Assembly: GCA_016204605.1 (NCBI GenBank)
Contig: JACQKK010000034.1
Span: forward strand, 1-58,454
Origin: Candidatus Lambdaproteobacteria bacterium
GTDB lineage: Bacteria > SAR324 > JACQKK01
Direction of reading: 5' to 3'
DNA: 58,454 nt
In this document: positions 18,061 through 27,128 of the stretch, in pieces
How the letters are laid out: every line of letters starts with the position of its first letter
How positions within the stretch are numbered: the first letter of the stretch is position 1
Position numbers and translations under genes: made by a program
Notes under the pieces: generated by a model
Databases searched by the model: none
What the model was told of the DNA's origin: nothing
What the model saw: only the letters and a program-made list of their open reading frames with translations

Positions 18061-18146
18061 ACAGCCGAACGCACCATGCTCCGGCACCCCGGCGCCTGCG
18101 GCCGGGGGCGGGCGGGCAGACCCGCCCCGCACGGCCCGCAGCGAAG

Positions 18147-19379
18147 GTGAGCGCGCGATCCCTGCTGGCGGCGGCGATCGGCCTCGCGCTGCTGCTGGCG
18201 CTGGAGGCTCGCGCGGCCGAGCCCGCCGGCGAGGTGCTGCTGCAGCGGGGGCTGCTGAAGGTGCGCCGCGTCGAGGTGGAGCACATCTATCAGAAGCCCG
18301 GCGAACGGATTCCGCTGTTCGAGACCGACGTGGTGCATACCGGCGAGAACTCGCGCGCCACCGTCACGCTCTACGCCAACCGCGACACCATCGCCATGTA
18401 CTCGAACAGCTTCCTGCGCGTGGCGACGGCGCGCCGGGAGGATTCGGTGCTGGCCCTCAACGTGGGGAAAGCCTTGTTCGCCTTCGCGCGCCGGCTGGCT
18501 GAGCAGAGGGCACAGGTGCTCACCCCCACCGCCACCCTGGGCGTCAAGGGCACGGAGTTCATCGCCGGCGCCACCGAGACGGAAAGCTACGTCCTGACCC
18601 TGGAGGGCGTCGTGGGCGTCGTCTCCAAGGCCGAGCCGGAGCGCGAAGTCAACGTCACCAAGGACATGCTCTACTACGTGACGCCGCAGGCCGTGCCCAA
18701 GGCGCCGCTCCCCGTCTCGCCCGTGACCCGGGAACGGGTGCTGAAGGAAGAGGGGCTCGATACGCTGCGCCAGGTGGGCCCCGAAGCGGGAACCGCAACC
18801 GCTCCCGCGCCGCGCCGCCCGATCGCCTTCCTCCGCTTCGGGCTCGCGCCCCTCACCACGACGATCCCCTTCCGCGATGCCCAGCGGCAGGATCACCGCA
18901 GGACGGTGACCGGGCAGGGCGCCCTGCTGGCGCTCGAGCTCCGGCTGCTCGGTCCCCTGACGCTGGAAGCGCTCGGGGTCGGGGGCGGCGTGACGGGGGC
19001 CACGAGCGAGGCGCCCGATCCTGCCGCGGCGACCACGGACCCGGGCGGCCGCACCACCACCCTGGCCCTGCTGCTCGGCCTGCGCTTCACCCTGGGCGAC
19101 TCCTGGAGCTTCGCCGCCCACGCCGGGCCCTTCGCCAACTGGACCGGCCTGAACGAGGCCGCTCCCGGCTCCGCGCCGCAGACGCTCAACCTGCGGGGCG
19201 GCATGGCGCGGGTCGCGCTGGACTATTGGTTCCAGAACAGGGGCACGCTCGGCATCGCCCTGCATGGCGGCTCGGCGACTCCCCAGGGCACCGAGGTGGA
19301 GCGGCTGCACGGCCTGGGCCTCGAAACGGGCACCGCCACCCATACCTTCGCGGCGCTCACCCTCGGCGGGAGGTTCTGA
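18147..19379 (+). CDS. FecR-domain envelope protein with C-terminal beta-barrel-like region
   Basis: About 410 residues from a GTG that gives a clean signal peptide (SLLAAAIGLALLLALEARAA). Residues about 30-170 match the FecR periplasmic sensing fold, with VHTGENSRATVTL and the very conserved TPTATLGVKGTEF segment. The C-terminal 220 residues alternate polar and hydrophobic residues with repeated aromatic strand ends (LGLRFTLGDSWSFAAH, VALDYWF) and finish in GGRF, as outer-membrane barrels do. No sigma factor, anti-sigma helix or TonB receptor is adjacent, so a classical iron-signalling role is unlikely. Function unknown. Confidence 0.72.
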   Translation: MSARSLLAAAIGLALLLALEARAAEPAGEVLLQRGLLKVRRVEVEHIYQKPGERIPLFETDVVHTGENSRATVTLYANRDTIAMYSNSFLRVATARREDSVLALNVGKALFAFARRLAEQRAQVLTPTATLGVKGTEFIAGATETESYVLTLEGVVGVVSKAEPEREVNVTKDMLYYVTPQAVPKAPLPVSPVTRERVLKEEGLDTLRQVGPEAGTATAPAPRRPIAFLRFGLAPLTTTIPFRDAQRQDHRRTVTGQGALLALELRLLGPLTLEALGVGGGVTGATSEAPDPAAATTDPGGRTTTLALLLGLRFTLGDSWSFAAHAGPFANWTGLNEAAPGSAPQTLNLRGGMARVALDYWFQNRGTLGIALHGGSATPQGTEVERLHGLGLETGTATHTFAALTLGGRF

Positions 19380-20038
19380 TCCCGGTTCGCAGGCGGGTGC
19401 TGCCGTGTACCGCGAATCGCTGGCGCCAACTGCGCCGCGATCGGACATCTCCGCAAGCATCTCCCTTCGGCTCGTGCGGGTCGGCGTCCCCACCCCTGCC
19501 CCTCCCCACCAGGTGGGGAGGGGCGTACGCAGCAGAGGGAGGGCCGGGGCAAGTGGGGCCCGCCTGCGAGGGTAGCGACTGGGCTGGCAGTGGTATCGAA
19601 GCAGACCGAGGCCAGGCCCGGTTCGGGGGCCGGTGTTCCACCGCCCCAGAGCATGAGCGCGGATCGGCCAGGAATTGAGCTGTCTCAGGGCGATCCTCGA
19701 CCCCTGCTTTTTGGGGCAATATGCCCCAATCCGGGGCGAACCTAAGCAAAAACGCGAGTGGGTCACCCTGCGCGCGGGGAGCACCATCGGCGGCGAAGCG
19801 GCGTCCACCGCCGCTTTGGGGGAATACCGCCATGGGGGCGCGCCGGATGCAAAAGAACCTTGGGTCACAAGGGGAGGTCTGCCGTCGACCCGACGGCGCA
19901 TCGGCGGGAGCAATGGCATCGGTATTCCGACGGGGGGTCCAGCAGGGGAACGGAATCAGCAGGTCGCGCCGGTGTGGACGCCCCGAGTTCCTCTCATTCC
20001 TCGCCATGATACGCACCCGTTCACAGGCAGGAGGTAAC
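19380..20038. other. Long leader region before the cytochrome locus
   Basis: About 660 bases without a convincing gene. It holds one REP-like palindrome at its left end (listed separately). Near 19677 an inverted repeat TGAGCTGTCTCA sits inside TTGAGCTGTCTCAG, faintly like an FNR/CRP half-site pair but poorly matching either consensus. From about 19710 to 19990 the sequence is rich in short inverted repeats (for example GCCCCAATCCGGGGC) and could form a structured leader. I could not match it to a known riboswitch. A strong GGAGG precedes the first cytochrome-locus ATG. Confidence 0.4.
19486..19526. repeat. REP-like palindromic element
   Basis: Positions 19499-19510 and 19512-19523 form a perfect 12-base inverted repeat (arm CCCCTCCCCACC) around a single A, preceded by GTCCCCACCCCTG. 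The same unit occurs at about 29.88 and 30.13 kb. It lies just after the FecR-domain gene and could end its transcript. Confidence 0.7.
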
Positions 20039-21103
20039 ATGTCCAGGTTGTCGTTCTTCAGAATCGGTCGCGCAGCCCTGCTGGCACTCGTGCTTGGCGT
20101 GGTCGCGACGTTGGCATTCGGTCAGAAGTCGCTCGTCAGCGTCAAGACGGATCAGGCCCCCGCCATCGATGGGGCCGTGGACGGGGCGTGGGCGAAGGCG
20201 CCCGAGTACAAGTTCACCCTCGACAAGACGGTCTACGAGCCGAGCAACGGCTACAAGGGCGTCAAGAAGACCAACGTCACCATGAAGTCGCTCTACGACG
20301 CCGAGAACATCTACTTCCTGGTCGTGTACGACGACCCCACCGAAAGCCTGGCGCGCTATCAATGGGTGAAGCAGGGCGATGGAAGCTGGAAACAATCGAA
20401 GAATGCCGACAGCACCGGACACGAGAACACGTACTACGAAGACAAGGCGGCGCTGCTCTGGAACATCAACACCAAGGACTTCGACAAGCGCGGCTGCGCG
20501 ATCGTGTGCCACAAGGCGCGCGGCGGCAAGCTGGCGGGTTTTTCGGACAAGTCCCCGGGCCGCAAGTACACCAACAAGCCCGGCGAGACCGTGGACATGT
20601 GGCACTGGAAGAGCGTGCGCACCAACCCGGTCGGGCAGATCGACGACCAGTACATCGACGACACCAAAGACCCAGCCAAGAACGCCAACTGGGGCCGCAA
20701 GGTCGATGCGAAAACCAGCGGCGGCTACGTGGACAACCAGAACAAGGAAAAGACCGCGCCCGCGTTCATGAACGCAGCGGCCGATGGCTCGAAGTTCTGG
20801 GTGCTCGATAGCGCGAAGGCGCCGTTCGCCGATAGCTTCAAGGCCGGCGACGTGGTCGGGGGCATCGTGATCGCGCCGTTTGCAGGCTCTCGCGGAGACA
20901 TCCCGGCGAAGGGCGTGTGGAACGCGGGCAAGTGGACGATCGAGCTCAAGCGCAGCCTCACGACCTCGGGCGACAAGGCGCAAGCGCAGGACGTGCAGTT
21001 CTCCGACCTGAAGAAGACGTACACCTTCGGGCTTTCCGTGTTCGACAACTCGGCGATCAACCACGTGTACCAGGAGGGCGTCCACCGGCTGACCTTCAAG
21101 TAG
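20039..21103 (+). CDS. Exported EB_dh-type heme-binding cytochrome
   Basis: A 354-residue periplasmic protein with a signal peptide (AALLALVLGVVATLAFGQ). The body resembles the heme-binding domain of ethylbenzene dehydrogenase gamma subunits and related proteins, which hold a heme b in a beta-sandwich: AIDGAVDGAWAKAPEY at the start, YFLVVYDDP, WNINTKDF and a C-terminal TYTFGLSVFDN. It also contains one CxxxCH site (C153-H158, CAIVCH), so a covalently bound heme is possible. First gene of a seven-gene same-strand locus, with the strongest ribosome-binding site there (GGAGGTAAC). No ethylbenzene dehydrogenase alpha or beta subunit is nearby, so it probably shuttles electrons for the cytochromes that follow. 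Confidence 0.82.
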   Translation: MSRLSFFRIGRAALLALVLGVVATLAFGQKSLVSVKTDQAPAIDGAVDGAWAKAPEYKFTLDKTVYEPSNGYKGVKKTNVTMKSLYDAENIYFLVVYDDPTESLARYQWVKQGDGSWKQSKNADSTGHENTYYEDKAALLWNINTKDFDKRGCAIVCHKARGGKLAGFSDKSPGRKYTNKPGETVDMWHWKSVRTNPVGQIDDQYIDDTKDPAKNANWGRKVDAKTSGGYVDNQNKEKTAPAFMNAAADGSKFWVLDSAKAPFADSFKAGDVVGGIVIAPFAGSRGDIPAKGVWNAGKWTIELKRSLTTSGDKAQAQDVQFSDLKKTYTFGLSVFDNSAINHVYQEGVHRLTFK

Positions 21104-21287
21104 GTCGGCGCCTGATCCATTGCCGCGTGTCCCACCACCCGGAGGCGAGAGCGCGATCTGCCTCCCTCCCACCAGCGGGGCGCGCGGCCCCTCTCACGAG
21201 CGCCATCGTCGCTGCACACGCAGCCACAAGCCAGCACCCCGGTCGGCAGGAGTCCGCTGCCGCCCTTCAGTCGGAAGGCCTAACCGC

Positions 21288-22163
21288 ATGCGGCCGCATC
21301 TCCAACCGTTGGTTCCGTTCGCACTGATCGTGCTGCTGGGAGGCGCCTGGGGGCTGCTCGGCGGCAAAGTCCCCGGCGATGGCATGGTGCCACGGCTCCA
21401 GGCGGCAGAACCCACCTCGACGCCCGTCCGGGCGACCCCCCCGCGCAACAAGGACGATATCGAGCTGGAACAGATGATGAAGGGGCGGAAAGCCATCCGG
21501 GCGTTCACGGTGCGGGGCCAGAGCATCGCGGAAGCCCCCCCGTTCAAGGTGGAAACCCGGCAGGACAAGATGCAGTTCTATCCCTGCACGAACTGCCACG
21601 ACAACCAGTTCGTCGATCGCCGCGTGCGCAAGCTCACCGAGGAACACCGCGAGCTGGTGTTCGAGCATGGCGGCGGCCGCTTCTGGTGCTACGACGTGTG
21701 CCACAACGGACGCGACATGAACCGGCTGATCTCCTACCGCAGGCAGCCGATCTCCTATGACGAGAGCTACAAGCTCTGCGGCCAGTGCCACTTCGAGCGG
21801 CAGAAGGACTGGGTGTTCGGCGGCCACGGCAAGCGGCTCGGAGCATTCGCGGTGCCCAGGAACATTCCGGAGAAGTACGAGGAGCTGAAGGTGGCCGACC
21901 GCCAGGCGATCGGCACCTGGCAAGGCGAGCGGGTGGTGCACATGTGCGCGAGCTGCCACAACCCGCACTCCCCCGCGATCAAGCCCTACACCCCGAGCCC
22001 CCCGCCCAGGGTGCGGCTGGGGCTCGCACCGCCCGCCACGCGGGGCGCACCGGCGCCCAAGCCGTGGCAGAAGCCCGGCCCGTCGAAGGGGGGAGCGCCA
22101 GCGGCGATCACCCCCGTGTCCAAGGCCCCGGCAGCGGGCGCCCCTGCGGGAGTAAAGCCATGA
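21288..22163 (+). CDS. Exported tetraheme cytochrome c
   Basis: About 291 residues. A signal or anchor helix at residues 8-26 (LVPFALIVLLGGAWGLLGG) is followed by four heme c sites: CTNCH at 100, CYDVCH at 134 (an extended CxxxCH), CGQCH at 164 and CASCH at 220. The last 60 residues are a Pro/Ala/Lys-rich tail without hemes. The ATG at 21288 has GGAAGG upstream. The stop overlaps the next start (ATGA), coupling it to the Fe-S protein. It most likely is the periplasmic partner that takes electrons from the Fe-S/NrfD membrane module. The exact family is not recognised. Confidence 0.85.
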   Translation: MRPHLQPLVPFALIVLLGGAWGLLGGKVPGDGMVPRLQAAEPTSTPVRATPPRNKDDIELEQMMKGRKAIRAFTVRGQSIAEAPPFKVETRQDKMQFYPCTNCHDNQFVDRRVRKLTEEHRELVFEHGGGRFWCYDVCHNGRDMNRLISYRRQPISYDESYKLCGQCHFERQKDWVFGGHGKRLGAFAVPRNIPEKYEELKVADRQAIGTWQGERVVHMCASCHNPHSPAIKPYTPSPPPRVRLGLAPPATRGAPAPKPWQKPGPSKGGAPAAITPVSKAPAAGAPAGVKP

Positions 22164-23116
22164 GCATGCGTCCAGAGACCCAGCCCGCAGAGCGGAGCGG
22201 CTGGTCCCGCCGCAGCCTGCTCAAGCGCGGCGGGATGCTCACGTTCCTGGCGGGGCTGTTCGGCGCCGTGCCGGCCGTGGCGCAGAAGGTGGCCGAAGCC
22301 GACGACCATGCGCTCTCCGATGCCGTGGGTGCGCTGTTCCAGAAGCACTACCAGAAGATGACGCCCGAGGAGGTGCAGGAGGCGATCGCGCGCATCACGC
22401 GCACGGCGAAACGCGAGCAGGGCGTGGACATCACGGTGGCCACCGACCCGCCGCTGCAGGGCGTCATCTTCGGCTACGCGCTCAACATCTCCAAGTGCAA
22501 GGGCGTGCGGCGCTGCGTCGAGGCGTGCGTGGCGGAGAACAACCAGGGGCGCGAATCGCAGATCCAATACATCCGCGTGCTGGAGCTGGAGAAAGGCGAC
22601 ATGAACCTGAACGACGCGGATCACTACTTCGCGCCGGAACTCGTGCCCCAGCCGGGCAAGTTCTACATGCCCATCCAGTGCCTGCAGTGCGACAACCCGC
22701 CCTGCGTGATAGCGTGCCCGGTGCAGGCCACCTGGAAGGAGCCCGACGGCATCGTCGTTGTGGACTACAACTGGTGCATCGGCTGCCGCTACTGCATGGC
22801 GGCCTGCCCGTATTGGGCGCGGCGCTTCAACTTCAGCCAGCCCAAGATTCCCAAGGAGCAGGTCAACACCGATACCCATTACCTGGGCAACCGGCCAAGG
22901 CCCCGCGGCGTCGTGGAGAAGTGCCACTTCTGCATCCAGCGCACCCGCAAGGGGCGCCTGCCCGCCTGCCTGGAAGCGTGCCCCACCGGCGCCCGGGTGT
23001 TCGGCAACATCCTCGATCCCAACAGCGACATCCGCTACGTGCTCGAGAACAAGACCGTCTTCCGGCTCAAAGAGGAGCTCGGGACGGAACCCAAGTTCTG
23101 GTACTACACCGATTGA
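22160..23116 (+). CDS. NrfC/PsrB-like tetra-cluster Fe-S protein
   Basis: A 318-residue ferredoxin-like subunit with a twin-arginine leader (RRSLLKRGG), so it is exported folded. Three complete four-Cys sets are visible: C174/177/182/186, C206/209/212/216 and C255/258/270/274. The first set is C113, C119, C123 with Val116 where the second Cys normally is, giving 15 instead of 16 ligands. It should pass electrons between the NrfD-like quinol site and the cytochromes. Overlaps the tetraheme gene by four bases; nrfD-like follows after six bases. Similar pairs serve polysulfide, nitrite and other reductases, but the usual catalytic subunit is missing here. Confidence 0.9.
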   Translation: MSMRPETQPAERSGWSRRSLLKRGGMLTFLAGLFGAVPAVAQKVAEADDHALSDAVGALFQKHYQKMTPEEVQEAIARITRTAKREQGVDITVATDPPLQGVIFGYALNISKCKGVRRCVEACVAENNQGRESQIQYIRVLELEKGDMNLNDADHYFAPELVPQPGKFYMPIQCLQCDNPPCVIACPVQATWKEPDGIVVVDYNWCIGCRYCMAACPYWARRFNFSQPKIPKEQVNTDTHYLGNRPRPRGVVEKCHFCIQRTRKGRLPACLEACPTGARVFGNILDPNSDIRYVLENKTVFRLKEELGTEPKFWYYTD

Positions 23117-23122
23117 GGGGCC

Positions 23123-24439
23123 ATGGGGTCTTTGGTCGCATTCTTCGCCGACGGCATCAAGCAGGTGTTCCGGGGAGACCGGCTGTACTGGGCCTGGCTG
23201 GTGGGGCTGGTGGCCGTGATCGCCAACGGCGCGTACTACTACGGCCAGCAGCTGCAGCAGGGGCTGATCGTCACTGGGTTGAGCGACCAGGTGTCGTGGG
23301 GAGTGTACATCGCCAACTTCACCTACCTGGTCGGCGTGGCCGCCGCGGCGGTGATGCTGGTCATACCCGCCTACATCTTCGATCGGGAGGACATCAAGCA
23401 CGTCGTGCTGATCGGCGAGGGTGTGGCGGTGGCGGCGGTGACGATGACAATCCTGTTCGTGACCGTCGATCTGGGCCGTCCGGATCGAATCTGGCACATG
23501 CTGCCGCTGCTGGGGCGGTTCAATTTCCCCCAGTCGATGCTGGCCTGGGACGTGCTGGTGTTGACGGGCTACCTGTTCCTGAACCTCACCATCCCCTTCT
23601 ACATGCTGTTCGTGAAGTACCGGGGCGGGGAGCCCAATTTCGCCGTCTACTTCCCGGGGGTGCTGATCTCGATCTTCTGGGCGATCTCGATCCACACGGT
23701 CACCGCGTTCCTGTTCTCCTCGAACGTGGCCCGGCCGTTCTGGAACACGGCCATCCTCGGGCCGCGCTTCCTGGCCTCGGCCTTCACTTCCGGGCCGGCG
23801 CTGATCGTGCTCGCGCTCCAGGTGATCGACCGCTTCACGGCGTTCAAGGTGCATCGGCCCGTGATCGACTTCATGGCGCTGATCATCACCGTGTCGCTGC
23901 AGATCAACCTGTTCCTGCTGGGGGTGGAGTTCTTCACCGAGTTCTACTTCCCCACCGAGAAAGGCATCGCCTCGCACTACCTGTTCTTCGGCGTGAATGG
24001 CTTCAACGCGCTGGTGCCCTGGATCTGGACGGCCTTCGGCTTCAACGTGGTGGCGGCGTTCATCCTGACCATCCATCCGCTCCGGGCGCGGCGGGCGCTC
24101 CTCAACGTGGCGTGCGCGCTGGCGATAGTCGGGGTGTGGATCGAAAAGGGGATGGGGTTGATCATTCCGGGCTTCGTGCCCACCCCCATCGGCGAGATGT
24201 TCAATTACTCGCCGTCTCAGGTCGAAGTGTTCGTCTCGCTGGGCATCTGGGCTGCGGGGCTGCTCGTGTTCACCATTCTCACCAAGATCGCCCTGCCCAT
24301 CGAGCTCGGCACGCTGGTCTGGGTGCCGGGCGGGACGCGCTCGCGCTATCCTGGCGGCCCCCATGGCGCGGCCAGCCCAGGGCATCCGCAACGCCCGCAA
24401 CCCCAGCAGCCCGCCGCCCCTGAAGGAGAGCGTCCATGA
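23123..24439 (+). CDS. NrfD/PsrC-like quinone-binding membrane subunit
   Basis: A 438-residue integral membrane protein with about nine to ten hydrophobic helices, for example WLVGLVAVIANGAYYYG, FTYLVGVAAAAVMLVIPAYIF and VLISIFWAISIHTVTAFLF. It belongs to the NrfD/PsrC family, which exchanges electrons between menaquinol or ubiquinol and a periplasmic Fe-S partner. The last 35 residues are a Pro/Gly/Gln-rich cytoplasmic tail. A GAGGGG site precedes the ATG, six bases after the Fe-S gene, and its stop overlaps the next start. With the Fe-S protein it forms the quinol-oxidising core of the locus. Confidence 0.92.
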   Translation: MGSLVAFFADGIKQVFRGDRLYWAWLVGLVAVIANGAYYYGQQLQQGLIVTGLSDQVSWGVYIANFTYLVGVAAAAVMLVIPAYIFDREDIKHVVLIGEGVAVAAVTMTILFVTVDLGRPDRIWHMLPLLGRFNFPQSMLAWDVLVLTGYLFLNLTIPFYMLFVKYRGGEPNFAVYFPGVLISIFWAISIHTVTAFLFSSNVARPFWNTAILGPRFLASAFTSGPALIVLALQVIDRFTAFKVHRPVIDFMALIITVSLQINLFLLGVEFFTEFYFPTEKGIASHYLFFGVNGFNALVPWIWTAFGFNVVAAFILTIHPLRARRALLNVACALAIVGVWIEKGMGLIIPGFVPTPIGEMFNYSPSQVEVFVSLGIWAAGLLVFTILTKIALPIELGTLVWVPGGTRSRYPGGPHGAASPGHPQRPQPQQPAAPEGERP

Positions 24440-25233
24440 GTGCCCCATCCAGCCGCACGATCGGCCTGTGGCTTGCTTGCAGAGGTCTGATGCTCGGCGC
24501 GGCGCTGGTGTTTGCGCAGGGCGCCGCCGCGCAGCCGGCGGCGAATCGGGTCACGAACTCGTGCGTGGATTGCCACAGCGACGCCAAGTTCCTGGTGCAG
24601 AACAAGAAGCTGTACGACTACTACCAGGGCTGGCAGCTTTCCGTGCACCGCCAGGAGAAGGTGACCTGCGTGGACTGCCATGGCGGCAATCCGCGCCTGG
24701 CGGACAAGACGGGGGCTCACAGCGGCAAGGCCATGCGGGCGGCAGAGCCGGAAAGCCCCATCAGCTACCAGAACGTCCCGAAGACCTGCGCGAACTGCCA
24801 TGAGGATGTCTACAAGAGCTACCAGCAGAGCGCCCACTTCAAGAACCTCAAGGCCAAGGCCGAGGACAAGCAGGGCCCGAATTGCGTGACCTGCCACGGG
24901 TCGGTCAACATCTCCGTGCTCAATGTCGGCACCGTGCGCACCACCTGCGAGCAGTGCCACAACACGAAGACGGGCGTCTTCCCCGAGATCCCCGAGCAGG
25001 CCGAAGACGTGCTGAGCAATTTCCTCTCCATCCACCGCTACTACCGCTTCATCGCCACCCGCGGAGAGCCCGGCCAGATCCAGGCCTTGTTCAAGATCAT
25101 CGATCCCCGCATCAAGCGGCTGAATGCGAGCTGGCACACCTTCGACCTCGACAAAGTGACCAGCGAGACCAAGGAGCTGATCGATTTCCTGAAAGTGCAG
25201 CGGGACCAGATCGCGCGACAACGGGCCCGCTAG
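24436..25233 (+). CDS. Exported pentaheme cytochrome c
   Basis: A 265-residue protein with a signal peptide (LMLGAALVFAQGAAAQ). Five heme c motifs are at residues 43 (CVDCH), 78 (CVDCH), 118 (CANCH), 150 (CVTCH) and 171 (CEQCH), with extra His residues suitable as distal ligands. After the last heme about 90 residues form a helical, charged C-terminal region without hemes, which is reminiscent of cytochrome c554/nitrite-reductase-type folds but lacks an obvious active site. It overlaps the NrfD-like gene by four bases. It is a likely electron acceptor of the Fe-S/NrfD pair. Confidence 0.88.
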   Translation: MSAPSSRTIGLWLACRGLMLGAALVFAQGAAAQPAANRVTNSCVDCHSDAKFLVQNKKLYDYYQGWQLSVHRQEKVTCVDCHGGNPRLADKTGAHSGKAMRAAEPESPISYQNVPKTCANCHEDVYKSYQQSAHFKNLKAKAEDKQGPNCVTCHGSVNISVLNVGTVRTTCEQCHNTKTGVFPEIPEQAEDVLSNFLSIHRYYRFIATRGEPGQIQALFKIIDPRIKRLNASWHTFDLDKVTSETKELIDFLKVQRDQIARQRAR

Positions 25234-25466
25234 CCGGGCTGCCGGCGGGCTGCGCCGCGTGCCAGGGCCCGCCGGGGTCTCGTGGCCGCGCGGCCGCCGC
25301 CGGCGGCGCGGCGACGTTTCGTCACAGGAGCCGGTGCGCGACCCGCGCCTCTCACCTCGACATGACCGGATCAGGCCGGAGCCGCCCGAACGCGACACCG
25401 GGGAGACCTCGTCTCCCCTGACACGGCAGACCGCATGGGCCGCTTTCCGATCCTCAAGGAGTGACC

Positions 25467-27014
25467 ATGGGTACCCAAGAACACGAACCCGCAGCTGGCG
25501 GCGGCACGCCCCGGCCGCCTTCGGCCGTCTACAACTGGCTCAGCATGGTGGGGGTGGCGCTGGTCGTGATCGGCATCGTCGGCTCGGCGGTGCTGGCCAT
25601 TTCCACGGCCGTCATGCCTTCGACCCCGCAGTACGTGGGCATCCTGTTCCTGCCGCCGGTCGCGCTGATCGTGCTGGGAATCATCCTGTTCCCTTTGGGC
25701 TACCTGCTGGAAAAACGGCGGCGCTCCCATGGCGAGGCGGGGCGCATGCCGATGCAGATCCTGATCGACTTCACCTTGGCCCGCCATCGGGTGATCCTGC
25801 TGACGACTCTGGTGGTGGGCGTGCTGGCGTTCACCGTGTTCGCTATGGGCTCTTTCCAGGCCTTCACGGCGATGGAGACCAACGCGTTCTGCGGCCAGGT
25901 GTGCCACAGCGTGATGGCGCCCGAGTACACGGCCTACCAGCACACGCCCCACGCCAGGGTGAGGTGCGTGGAATGCCACATCGGCTCGGGGGTGGGTTGG
26001 TACGTACATGCCAAGGTTTCCGGGGTGCGACGCCTGACGGCGCTCATCTCGGGCACGTACGCCCGCCCAATCCCCGCTCCCATCACCGACATGCGCTCGG
26101 CAAAGGAGACGTGCGAGGAGTGCCACTGGTCCTCCCGCTTCGTCGGCTACAAGGAGAAGGTGCTGACGTACTACACCAAGGGCGAGGACAGCCCGGAAAC
26201 CAAGCTGCGCCTGCTGATCAAAATCGGCGGCGCCGATTCGCCCTTCATCAAGGGCTTCGGCATCCATTACCACATGCAGGGCGCCAACAAGGTCGAGTAC
26301 ATCGCGCGCGACCGGCAGCGGCAGGAGATCGCCTGGGTGAAGGTCACCCGGCGCGACGGCAGCAGCACCGAATTCAACCACCAGGATCTCGGCCTGAGCG
26401 AGGAGGAACGCAGCAAGCTACCCGTGCGCCGGGTGGAATGCCTGGATTGCCACAACCGCCCCGCCCACGAGTTCAAATCGCCGGTGGACGCCGTCGATGG
26501 GGCCCTGGCCGCAGGCACCCTCAGCCGTGCCCTGCCCTACATCAAGGTGCGCGCGGTCAAGGCGCTCGATAGCAACTACGACACCACCGACGCGGCGATG
26601 GCCGGAATCGCCGACTCGCTGACGGAGTACTACAAGGAGAACTACCCCGACGTGCTCACCAAGCAGGCCGACCTGCTGAAGCGGACCACGGCCCAGCTAC
26701 AGGCGATCTACAAGACCAACTTCTTCCCGGAGATGAAGGCCAAGTGGTCCGCCTATCCGAAGAACATCGGCCATCGCGACTGGCCCGGCTGCTTCCGCTG
26801 CCACACCGACAAGATGTTGTCGGCCAAGGGCGAGAAGGTGTTCACCGACTGCACCAAGTGCCACCTGGTGCTGGCCCAGGGCAAATCGGTGGAAAGGGTG
26901 TCGACGGTCAACTACACCCGCGGGCAGGCGTTCAATCACCCGGGCTACGACGAGCAGATCAAGGAATACACCAAGTGCATCGACTGCCACACCGGTGGCG
27001 CCGATCTCTACTGA
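25467..27014 (+). CDS. Heptaheme NapC/NirT-like inner-membrane cytochrome c (ImcH-like layout)
   Basis: A 515-residue protein. Three membrane helices (about 28-49, 57-80, 108-130) precede a periplasmic domain with seven heme c sites: CGQVCH at 142 (CxxxCH), CVECH 167, CEECH 216, CLDCH 325, CFRCH 442, CTKCH 462 and CIDCH 504. The ETNAFCGQVCHSVMAPEY region with the following C-V-E-C-H-I-G is the NapC/NirT quinol-oxidising signature. Size, helix count and heme count resemble Geobacter ImcH, an inner-membrane quinol oxidase used for extracellular respiration; that link is by memory of the family, not alignment. ATG at 25467 follows AAGGAG at good spacing. A second quinol entry point besides NrfD is implied. 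Confidence 0.88.
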   Translation: MGTQEHEPAAGGGTPRPPSAVYNWLSMVGVALVVIGIVGSAVLAISTAVMPSTPQYVGILFLPPVALIVLGIILFPLGYLLEKRRRSHGEAGRMPMQILIDFTLARHRVILLTTLVVGVLAFTVFAMGSFQAFTAMETNAFCGQVCHSVMAPEYTAYQHTPHARVRCVECHIGSGVGWYVHAKVSGVRRLTALISGTYARPIPAPITDMRSAKETCEECHWSSRFVGYKEKVLTYYTKGEDSPETKLRLLIKIGGADSPFIKGFGIHYHMQGANKVEYIARDRQRQEIAWVKVTRRDGSSTEFNHQDLGLSEEERSKLPVRRVECLDCHNRPAHEFKSPVDAVDGALAAGTLSRALPYIKVRAVKALDSNYDTTDAAMAGIADSLTEYYKENYPDVLTKQADLLKRTTAQLQAIYKTNFFPEMKAKWSAYPKNIGHRDWPGCFRCHTDKMLSAKGEKVFTDCTKCHLVLAQGKSVERVSTVNYTRGQAFNHPGYDEQIKEYTKCIDCHTGGADLY

Positions 27015-27128
27015 CGCCGCGGCGCCTGTCCCAGCCCCGCGCATGGGGCGGGCCGCGCCGGTGGCGGTGACTTGCCAGCCGACCGGGTCCGAGGGCCGGG
27101 CCGGCATCCGCCAGACGAGGAGATGGTC

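Noticed and set aside
19380-20038. Cyclic-di-GMP or other riboswitch upstream of the cytochrome locus
   Set aside because: I looked for the conserved GEMM-type core and could not find it; inverted repeats alone are not enough in DNA of this GC content.
23123-24439. Membrane subunit of a DMSO-reductase-family enzyme
   Set aside because: The NrfD family fits, but no molybdopterin oxidoreductase gene is present within the window on either side.
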